A stretch of DNA of 5,171 bases. Source: Oscillospiraceae bacterium (GTDB taxonomy: Bacteria > Bacillota > Clostridia > Oscillospirales > Acutalibacteraceae). Below are positions 1 to 4,167 of this stretch, in pieces. The notes under the pieces were generated by a model. The model saw only the letters and a list, made by a program, of their open reading frames with translations, ran no database searches and was not told where the DNA came from. How positions within the stretch are numbered: position 1 is the first letter of the stretch; each line of letters starts with the position of its first letter. The stretch lies in the NCBI GenBank assembly GCA_031254555.1, contig JAIRUF010000042.1, forward strand, positions 1-5,171. The letters are read 5' to 3'. A program made the position numbers and the translations under genes.

Positions 1-86
1 CATAATCTGTCCTTTCCTTCTTTTACAAGGCGGGCAATATCCGCCGAATGAGCACACAAATCAGTGACCGGACGGATGTCTGGCAT
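1..86 (-). CDS. Phd/YefM-type antitoxin, N-terminal fragment (runs off the left edge)
   Basis: Reading leftwards from the ATG at 86-84, 28 codons are open to the window edge. They begin MPDIRPVTDL and continue with an amphipathic stretch (ADIARLVKEGKD). This matches the usual N-terminus of Phd/YefM antitoxins, in which MPxIRPVSDL is followed by a helix and then a strand carrying a TKNG-type motif; that motif would lie outside the window. The family forms DNA-binding dimers that neutralise a partner toxin and repress their own operon. The gene lies 63 bp downstream of the PIN toxin on the same strand, in the same reading frame beyond the toxin's stop. The ribosome binding site is weak: the only purine-rich stretch, AAAGGGAAA, is about 17 bases upstream. 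The start is therefore chosen on family similarity. Residues just before the edge (DRL) fit the family less well, so a decayed copy is possible. Confidence 0.6.
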   Translation of the reverse strand, partial: MPDIRPVTDLCAHSADIARLVKEGKDRL

Positions 87-149
87 ATTCCGGTAAAAAG
101 CTATTTCCCTTTGACGTCCCGTTAAAATCAACAAATGCCAACAGCGGGT

Positions 150-563
150 TCATTTAAGTTTTTTCAAAAACTCATCAGGTGAAATTATCGGAACAGAAGA
201 CTCCTCACGTAAAAATGCCTCATCACGGGTTACGATAAAATCAACCCCTGCCTTTTTAGCACAAACTACAACAAGTGCGTCTTCAAAATCGTCTATTGGA
301 AGAGATAAAGCGTTAATACAATCTTCTTGCGTAATAGAAACCACCTTATAATTTGCCAATAAGTAATTGAGCGCAATTCGCGCCGAATGGGAATCCCTCA
401 CTTTGTTGTAGAGATAAAAAATGTCCGTTACAGCGTTTGCTGTAAAACAACACGTTATTTCACCATTTTGTGACCGCAGAAGAATATCTTTTGCTGCTGT
501 GTCAAAGGGCTGTCGTTCCTGTAGAGCATCCATAATAACATTTGTATCAAGCAAAATTGTCAT
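150..563 (-). CDS. PIN-domain ribonuclease toxin (VapC-like, PIN_3 type)
   Basis: A complete 137-residue protein of normal length for a single PIN domain. It opens with LLDTNVIMD (Asp6), carries TDIFYLYNK in the middle (Asp47 at the position usually held by an acidic residue), DDFEDAL at 91-97 (Asp92, Glu94, Asp95) and VTRDEAF at 111-117 (Asp114). These are the four acidic clusters that hold Mg2+ in PIN nucleases, and the spacing resembles the PIN_3 branch. Known members are cytoplasmic toxins that cleave tRNA or rRNA when not bound by their antitoxin; the target here cannot be read from sequence. Its ATG overlaps the stop of the antitoxin gene by four bases (ATGA at 560-563), so the two are translationally coupled. 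All acidic positions are present, so the protein is probably active. Confidence 0.9.
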   Translation of the reverse strand: MTILLDTNVIMDALQERQPFDTAAKDILLRSQNGEITCCFTANAVTDIFYLYNKVRDSHSARIALNYLLANYKVVSITQEDCINALSLPIDDFEDALVVVCAKKAGVDFIVTRDEAFLREESSVPIISPDEFLKKLK

Positions 564-799
564 TTTGTCAGCCTCTCCGTTCTAACATCATCAAGGTCAA
601 TATCTCCCGGAAGTGTTCCGAATAACTGCTCAACAGATGTTATTCTATCCGGGATTTTTTTTAAGTACCATGGTTCTTTATCAAAACGCACTATTTTTGC
701 AGCTGGTTTTCCGTATTTGGTTATAACAATATCTTCTGTTTCGGCCATATCAACATATTTTCCTACATTTACCTTTAAATCGGTTAAAGCAACAAACAT
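560..799 (-). CDS. Phd/YefM-family antitoxin paired with the PIN toxin
   Basis: A complete 79-residue protein. Residues 1-40 have the Phd/YefM form: ALTDLKVNVGKYVDMA, then IVITKYGKPAAKIV at 24-37, which supplies the conserved strand and turn of the DNA-binding dimer. The C-terminal half (about 57-79, QLFGTLPGDIDLDDVRTERL) is the acidic, flexible segment that in VapB/Phd antitoxins wraps around the toxin. The start is supported by AAGGAG ten bases upstream (810-815). It is the first gene of its transcript, the usual antitoxin-first order, and overlaps the toxin by four bases. The promoter carries two direct repeats (849-881) that would suit autorepression by the antitoxin-toxin complex. Confidence 0.9.
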   Translation of the reverse strand: MFVALTDLKVNVGKYVDMAETEDIVITKYGKPAAKIVRFDKEPWYLKKIPDRITSVEQLFGTLPGDIDLDDVRTERLTK

Positions 800-809
800 A
801 GTTTATCAT

Positions 810-815
810 CTCCTT
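810..815 (-). promoter_or_regulatory. Ribosome binding site of the antitoxin gene
   Basis: AAGGAG on the minus strand, ten bases before the ATG at 799-797. It fixes the antitoxin start. Confidence 0.8.
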
Positions 816-837
816 AATTATAAATTTAAACACTTAT

Positions 838-867
838 ATTATATCCATTTCGGTGCGAATTTGTCAA
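838..867 (-). promoter_or_regulatory. Sigma-A type promoter of the toxin-antitoxin operon
   Basis: On the minus strand there is a perfect -35 TTGACA (867-862), an 18-base spacer ending in TGGA, and a perfect -10 TATAAT (843-838). Transcription should start near 831, leaving a leader of about 30 nt before the antitoxin ATG. The promoter lies between the terminator of the upstream unit and the antitoxin. Confidence 0.85.
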
Positions 868-886
868 TAAATTCGGTGCGATTTGT
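849..886. repeat. Direct-repeat operator candidate over the toxin-antitoxin promoter
   Basis: TTCGGTGCGAATTTGT (849-864) and TTCGGTGCGATTTGT (872-886) are direct repeats that differ by a single-base indel. Their shared 10-bp core TTCGGTGCGA recurs 23 bp apart. One copy lies in the -35/-10 spacer and the other immediately upstream of -35, so a bound protein would block RNA polymerase. Autoregulation by Phd/YefM antitoxins is known; binding at these repeats is inferred. Confidence 0.6.
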
Positions 887-909
887 ACGCATATTTAAAA
901 AGTGCTATC

Positions 910-924
910 AGCAGAAAATCTGCT
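910..924. repeat. Perfect short inverted repeat, possible second terminator stem
   Basis: AGCAGA-AAA-TCTGCT forms a 6-bp stem with a 3-base loop, extendable through outer GC pairs. On the minus strand it is followed, after a gap, by CTTTTT (905-900). It may back up the terminator at 928-959, but the gap between stem and T-run makes that uncertain. Confidence 0.35.
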
Positions 925-927
925 TGC

Positions 928-959
928 AAAAATACAAAAGGTGCCGTTTACTGGTCACC
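928..959 (-). terminator. Intrinsic terminator of the TM1266/S-component unit
   Basis: Read on the minus strand, GGTGACC (959-953), loop AGTAAAC and GGCACC (945-940) form a 6-bp GC-rich stem with one bulged base. TTTTGTATTTTT follows at 939-928. It sits about 65 bases beyond the stop of the S-component gene and before the toxin-antitoxin promoter, so it separates the two minus-strand units. Confidence 0.65.
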
Positions 960-1023
960 CTTGTCACAAGAATCCCAGGTGGTATGCGTATTTCCGTTTT
1001 ACATCCTTTTTACATTATCTTAT

Positions 1024-1581
1024 TTATTGTCCCCCATGCCGTGCGTTCCATTTCATAGCTTTTTTTAAGGGCGGGACGATAATCATCGCTAAAGCGGAGC
1101 CAATCAAGGCCGTTATAAGCTGCGGCCAAGTCATCATCGCGCTGATCAAGGTGCTTTGCTTCCCGGGCAGGCCCATCATGGGCAGCGCAATAGTGACCAG
1201 CCCGATCCACAAAAAGGCCATATGTATAACGCTGGCAGCCGTCATTCCCGCTGCCGCAATGGTTTTTCTTTTTACATCAGGTGAAATAATGAAATTGCGG
1301 ATAAGCCAAACCAAAACCACAAGGACTATATTGCCTATCACGATAAACGGTGCTACAGCTATAGGCGGCCCAATTTGGAAAAACACCGCGAAAAACGGAG
1401 AAATTACTGAAATCGTCAGTCCGCAGCTAAGCCCGATCACCAGGACGCTGGTAAAAAGTATCAAGTTGACCAGTGAGCCTGTGACAAGTTGGCTGAACGG
1501 ACGGGTGACAAACTGAATTATGATCAGCAGCGCAAGCATCACGGCTGTTTGGGTGATATAAAGGGTTCTGCGGTACTTCAT
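1024..1581 (-). CDS. ECF transporter S component-like integral membrane protein
   Basis: A 185-residue, very hydrophobic protein with about six membrane segments (roughly 12-30, 33-52, 54-72, 76-95, 108-135 and 148-172) and short polar loops. The first segment carries AVMLA (13-17), the AxxxA motif by which S components dock on EcfT. TGSLVNLILF and PFIVIGNIVLV are also typical of small-molecule S components. Such proteins bind a vitamin or cofactor precursor at the outer face and import it together with the shared EcfA/A'/T energizing module, which is not encoded here (a group II-type arrangement). The substrate cannot be told from sequence. The start overlaps the TM1266-family gene by four bases (ATGA), with a GGGGG ribosome binding site at 1593-1589. 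Expression should therefore follow the same attenuated leader. S component is the best call; another small membrane family is less likely. Confidence 0.75.
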   Translation of the reverse strand: MKYRRTLYITQTAVMLALLIIIQFVTRPFSQLVTGSLVNLILFTSVLVIGLSCGLTISVISPFFAVFFQIGPPIAVAPFIVIGNIVLVVLVWLIRNFIISPDVKRKTIAAAGMTAASVIHMAFLWIGLVTIALPMMGLPGKQSTLISAMMTWPQLITALIGSALAMIIVPPLKKAMKWNARHGGQ

Positions 1582-1847
1582 TGTGATTCCCCCAATTCCA
1601 ATTTTGATATTGCGGTTTTTACCAGGGTGTCCGGCAGGCGACCGAGTTTGCCGGTGAATGTGTTGATCTCGTCAAGTTCACCGCAAACAGTGATCGAGAT
1701 AACGGCAATATGTGAGTGCCCGTTGTCAAACGGGATGCCCATGCGCCCCCTTACAATGCTGTGAAAATCAGAGACAAGCTCGTTGAAAGCCTGCTGTGTG
1801 CCGGCCGGCGATTCCAGAATCGCGCTGATGATGGCTACGCGTCGCAT
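1578..1847 (-). CDS. TM1266-family protein (putative iron-only hydrogenase system regulator)
   Basis: An 89-residue protein with the whole family pattern: N-terminal strand RRVAIISAILES, GRMGIPF at 34-40, VISITVCGELDEIN at 49-62, GKLGRLP at 66-72 and VKTA at 76-79. The family is a small ferredoxin-like (ACT/NikR C-terminal-like) fold. It is usually found beside the [FeFe]-hydrogenase maturases hydE, hydF and hydG and is annotated there as a putative regulator; its biochemical role is not established. No DNA-binding domain is visible, so a small-molecule sensor or accessory role is possible. Here it is the first gene of a two-gene unit with the S component (4-base overlap) and no maturase is in the window. 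AGGAGG (1862-1857) lies nine bases before the ATG, and the intrinsic terminator at 1865-1898 immediately precedes that site. Confidence 0.85.
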   Translation of the reverse strand: MRRVAIISAILESPAGTQQAFNELVSDFHSIVRGRMGIPFDNGHSHIAVISITVCGELDEINTFTGKLGRLPDTLVKTAISKLELGESQ

Positions 1848-1856
1848 AGAATAAAT

Positions 1857-1862
1857 CCTCCT
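1857..1862 (-). promoter_or_regulatory. Consensus ribosome binding site of the TM1266-family gene
   Basis: A perfect AGGAGG on the minus strand, nine bases before the ATG at 1847. It lies directly after the T-run of the leader terminator, so regulation at the terminator decides whether this site is transcribed. Confidence 0.85.
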
Positions 1863-1864
1863 TT

Positions 1865-1898
1865 AAAAAATAAATGCCGCGCCCCGAAAGGCACGGCA
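1865..1898 (-). terminator. Leader (attenuator) terminator upstream of the TM1266-family gene
   Basis: On the minus strand TGCCGTGCC (1898-1890) pairs with GGCGCGGCA (1883-1875), giving a 9-bp stem with one G-U pair around a 6-base loop. TTTATTTTTT (1874-1865) follows at once. This is a strong intrinsic terminator placed inside the 5' leader, between promoter and ribosome binding site. That is the arrangement of transcription attenuators and riboswitch expression platforms. Confidence 0.85.
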
Positions 1899-2014
1899 CT
1901 CTCTATCTGTAATGAGACTGTACGCGCTTTCGGATCAGGTCGCCCTTTTCCGTCAGCCGGGACACGATAAACTCTCCGGGCAAGAACTCTTGCTGACTCG
2001 CCCGAAAAGATCTT
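1865..2014 (-). ncRNA. Structured 5' leader, probable riboswitch or attenuator of unidentified class
   Basis: From the predicted transcription start near 2014 to the terminator, the minus-strand RNA is dense in complementary segments. GTCAGC (1997-1992) can pair with GCTGAC (1957-1952). CGGGC (2004-2000) can pair with GCCCG (1981-1977). GCAAG (1993-1989) can pair with CTTGC (1984-1980). CGGA and TCCG flank the stretch GGGCGACCTGA. Several of these pairings share bases and exclude each other, as expected of a switching RNA. The leader feeds into the 9-bp terminator hairpin at 1898-1875. I could not match it to a known class: TPP, FMN, cobalamin, SAM, THF, preQ1, lysine, T-box and ZTP core motifs were looked for and not found. 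The link with a probable S component makes a cofactor-sensing RNA plausible, but that is inference. Confidence 0.55.
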
Positions 2015-2020
2015 TTTTAA

Positions 2021-2049
2021 ATTATACCCGATCAATTCGTAAAAATCAA
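2021..2049 (-). promoter_or_regulatory. Promoter of the TM1266/S-component leader
   Basis: On the minus strand TTGATT (2049-2044), a 17-base spacer and a perfect TATAAT (2026-2021) predict a start near 2014, at the beginning of the structured leader. Confidence 0.75.
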
Positions 2050-2053
2050 TTTC

Positions 2054-2081
2054 ATTTTATGCTTAAAGCCGCGTCTGTCAA
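2054..2081 (-). promoter_or_regulatory. Possible second, upstream promoter of the same unit
   Basis: On the minus strand a perfect -35 TTGACA (2081-2076), a 16-base spacer and TAAAAT (2059-2054) would start a transcript near 2047, about 33 nt longer than the one from the downstream promoter. The two could act in tandem. The hexamers are good but the spacer is one base short of the optimum. Confidence 0.45.
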
Positions 2082-2111
2082 AGGTCGCGTTTGCTATGAC
2101 AAGTCACCTTT
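2080..2111. repeat. Inverted repeat between divergent promoters, operator candidate
   Basis: AAAGGT (2080-2085) and ACCTTT (2106-2111) form a perfect inverted pair around 20 bases. Within it is the palindrome TGAC-AA-GTCA (2097-2106). The element lies between the minus-strand promoters and the ABC-exporter promoter and overlaps the edge of the upstream minus-strand -35. No regulator gene is in the window, so the binding protein is unknown and the element may be chance. Confidence 0.3.
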
Positions 2112-2133
2112 AGTTTCTCTTCCCTGGGTGCGG

Positions 2134-2162
2134 TTTACAAAATTATATCAAGGATGTATTAT
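2134..2162 (+). promoter_or_regulatory. Promoter of the ABC exporter gene
   Basis: TTTACA (2134-2139), a 17-base spacer and TATTAT (2157-2162) give a good sigma-A promoter with a start near 2169. This leaves about 27 nt before the GTG start at 2196. It also places the upstream in-frame ATG (2154) outside the transcript. Confidence 0.6.
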
Positions 2163-2180
2163 GAAACGCAGAAATCAATT

Positions 2181-2187
2181 AGGGAGG
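2181..2187 (+). promoter_or_regulatory. Ribosome binding site deciding the GTG start of the ABC exporter
   Basis: AGGGAGG lies eight bases before GTG 2196. The in-frame ATG at 2154 has no comparable site. Confidence 0.8.
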
Positions 2188-2195
2188 CAGAAACT

Positions 2196-4067
2196 GTGAA
2201 TTTCGGAGGGCCAGGTCCGGGAATGGGCCGCGGAGGCGGATATGGCAGAATGATGAGGGGAAACATGAGCGAAACGGAGAAGGCTCAGCTGCCCAAAATC
2301 ACAAAAAAGCTGGTATTCCGGTCATTTAAATATTTGCTTCCATATTGGAAGCAGTTAGTAGTCGTAGTAATAACAATTATAATAACTTCAATCTTAAGTC
2401 TCATACCTTCAATCATCACGGGCAAGATTATTGACGACGGATTTCTGGGCAAAAACTTCACTTTGATTCTGCAGCTGATATCGCTGTCCTTCGGAGTGCT
2501 GGTGGCGTCAAATCTGGTAAGTGTGCTGCAAAGCTATGTAAATACCTGGGTATCACAGCATATAGTTTATGACATGAAAAACGAGATGTACAGACATCTT
2601 GAGTACATGTCACAGAGATTTTTTACCGATGAGCACCAGGGCGATATAATAACCAGGATGACCAGCGACATTGACGGGGTGAAAACCGTTATAAGCGGAA
2701 CGCTCACCAGCATTTTCAGCAATGTTATAATACTGGTGACCACGGTGGTGGCGCTGTATTATAAAAACTGGATCCTGGCTACGGTGGGAATAATAATTGT
2801 ACCGCTTTTCATATTACCCACAAAAAAGGTGGGTAAGAAGCGTTTTGACCTTGTAATGCAGATGCAGCAACAACAGGACTCTATGAACCAGATTTTAAAT
2901 GAAACTTTGAGTGTAAGCGGCTCATTGCTGGTAAAAATTTTTACCAGAGAGGAGAAAGAGTACAACAGGTTTGAAAAGGTAAATAAAGATATAACCAAGC
3001 TGAACATAAAAGAAAGTATTGTGGGAAGATGGTTTATAATGAGCATAGGGATTTTTACAAATATGGGTCCCATGCTCATCTATCTGGCGTCGGGAATACT
3101 CATGCTGAAAATGGGAGTTTCGTCCCTTACGGTAGGGGACATAGGCGTCATGGTAGCGCTTATCTCAAGAATGTACGGGCCGGTAAATTCGCTTTTTAAC
3201 CTACAAATTGATGTTACCCGCTCTATGGCTCTGTTCCAGAGAATTTTTGTCTATTTTGACAAACCAAACGATATCCAAAATAAACCGGATGCGCTTGTAT
3301 TAAAGGATATAAAAGGGGATATAAGTTTTGAAAATGTATGCTTTTACTACACCGAGGAGCTGCCTATCCTTAAGAATGTGTCTTTTAAAGTTGATAGCGG
3401 TACGATTGTAGCCATTGTGGGGCCTTCCGGCGCAGGGAAATCAACTATTATAAATTTAATTCCCAGGCTTTATGATGCGGTAAGCGGCAGTGTAAAAATT
3501 GACGGGATCGAAATTAAAGATATGGACATGTTCTCTCTCAGACGCCATATAGGATATGTATCCCAGGACACGTATCTTTTTAACGGAACCGTAAGGGAGA
3601 ATCTTTTATATGCAAATGACGAAGCCACCGACGAACAGATTATCGACGCCTGTAAACGTGCTCACATACACGACTTTATCAATTCTCTGCCGGATAGATA
3701 TGAAACAATGGTGGGAAACCGCGGCCTGAAACTTTCAGGCGGTGAAAAACAACGTATTTCAATAGCAAGGGTCATTTTAAAAGACCCCCAAATTCTCATT
3801 TTGGATGAAGCCACAAGTTCTCTTGATTCTATATCTGAAAGCTATATTCAGCAAGCAATAGAGCCGCTTCTGAAAAACCGAACCAGCGTTGTCATTGCCC
3901 ACAGGCTTTCAACTATTATGGCATCGGATATGATTATTGCCGTAATGAACGGTGAAATTGTCGAACAGGGCAAACACCATGATTTGTTGGAGAAAGAGGG
4001 CATTTACAAGGAGTTATATGAAACTCAGTTCCGGCAGGCCATTGAAGATGCAAAAAAACAGTATTAA
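2196..4067 (+). CDS. ABC-type multidrug/lipid exporter half-transporter (TMD-NBD fusion)
   Basis: A complete 623-residue protein, normal for bacterial type IV ABC exporters of the LmrA/BmrA/MsbA kind. It has a Gly/Met/Arg-rich N-terminal tail (4-22, GGPGPGMGRGGGYGRMMRG), common in Firmicute exporters of this group. Six membrane helices follow (about 54-74, 90-110, 174-190, 195-211, 279-305 and 312-330). The nucleotide-binding domain has Walker A GPSGAGKST (409-417), Q-loop Gln457, signature LSGGE (513-517), Walker B ILILDE (Asp537, catalytic Glu538) and the H-loop His569. All ATPase residues are intact, so a homodimer with two working sites is possible; a heterodimer with a partner elsewhere is not excluded. 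The substrate cannot be read from sequence. The GTG start is chosen because AGGGAGG precedes it by eight bases and the promoter -10 covers the region of the upstream ATG. No intrinsic terminator follows. Confidence 0.93.
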   Translation: MNFGGPGPGMGRGGGYGRMMRGNMSETEKAQLPKITKKLVFRSFKYLLPYWKQLVVVVITIIITSILSLIPSIITGKIIDDGFLGKNFTLILQLISLSFGVLVASNLVSVLQSYVNTWVSQHIVYDMKNEMYRHLEYMSQRFFTDEHQGDIITRMTSDIDGVKTVISGTLTSIFSNVIILVTTVVALYYKNWILATVGIIIVPLFILPTKKVGKKRFDLVMQMQQQQDSMNQILNETLSVSGSLLVKIFTREEKEYNRFEKVNKDITKLNIKESIVGRWFIMSIGIFTNMGPMLIYLASGILMLKMGVSSLTVGDIGVMVALISRMYGPVNSLFNLQIDVTRSMALFQRIFVYFDKPNDIQNKPDALVLKDIKGDISFENVCFYYTEELPILKNVSFKVDSGTIVAIVGPSGAGKSTIINLIPRLYDAVSGSVKIDGIEIKDMDMFSLRRHIGYVSQDTYLFNGTVRENLLYANDEATDEQIIDACKRAHIHDFINSLPDRYETMVGNRGLKLSGGEKQRISIARVILKDPQILILDEATSSLDSISESYIQQAIEPLLKNRTSVVIAHRLSTIMASDMIIAVMNGEIVEQGKHHDLLEKEGIYKELYETQFRQAIEDAKKQY

Positions 4068-4087
4068 CTTGTTTTTACCGGAATAAA

Positions 4088-4103
4088 ATATTAAAATTAA
4101 TAT
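4088..4103. repeat. AT-only palindrome between the exporter and phosphoesterase genes
   Basis: ATATTAA-AA-TTAATAT is a perfect 7-bp inverted repeat around two bases. It has no GC content and no T-run, so it is not a terminator. It overlaps the weak -35 region of the possible promoter at 4091-4120 and might be an operator, but such palindromes arise easily in AT-rich spacers. Confidence 0.3.
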
Positions 4104-4120
4104 CAGCATATAAATATAAT
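4091..4120 (+). promoter_or_regulatory. Possible promoter of the metallophosphoesterase-like gene
   Basis: A perfect -10 TATAAT (4115-4120) has a weak -35 TTAAAA (4091-4096) 18 bases upstream. It predicts a start near 4127, upstream of the GTG at 4168 but downstream of the in-frame ATG at 4123. Read-through from the exporter gene is also possible, since no terminator separates them. Confidence 0.4.
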
Positions 4121-4167
4121 AGATGTGTTTGTCCAAAAAAAGTTTAAAGAAACGGCAGGGAGAAAAA

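Noticed and set aside
61..153. 30-codon minus-strand frame (MNPLLAFVDF...) whose ATG overlaps the toxin stop as ATGA.
   Set aside because: It matches no recognisable family and overlaps the start of the Phd-like frame, which has clear family similarity. Overlap alone is not enough evidence.
910..924. Short inverted repeat considered as an attachment site or repeat-family end.
   Set aside because: No second copy, flanking duplication or recombinase is present in the window. It is better explained as part of a terminator region.
902..1516. Long plus-strand frame opposite the S-component gene, with other plus-strand frames at 717-1058 and 883-1068.
   Set aside because: These are antisense shadows of the S-component and antitoxin genes and of the terminator region. 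They have no ribosome binding site and no recognisable domains.
1931..1942. Minus-strand ACCTGATC followed by GCGCGTA, resembling the 3' part of the TPP riboswitch core.
   Set aside because: The CUGAGA element, the P5 hairpin between the two parts and the closing AGGGA are absent. The resemblance is too short to call a thiamine riboswitch.
1489..2035. Plus frames at 1489-1764 and 1716-1970, and minus frame 1835-2035 over the leader.
   Set aside because: The first two are antisense shadows of the TM1266-family gene and leader. The third translates the structured leader and its terminator and has no family similarity.
1912..2199. Plus-strand frame of 95 codons running through the divergent promoter region up to the exporter start.
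   Set aside because: It spans promoters and structured leader, lacks a ribosome binding site and has biased, domain-free composition. Only its last 12 codons (from 2161) were considered as a leader peptide, and they start within the -10 box.
2759..3079. Minus-strand frame within the exporter gene.
   Set aside because: Antisense shadow of a strongly supported coding region.
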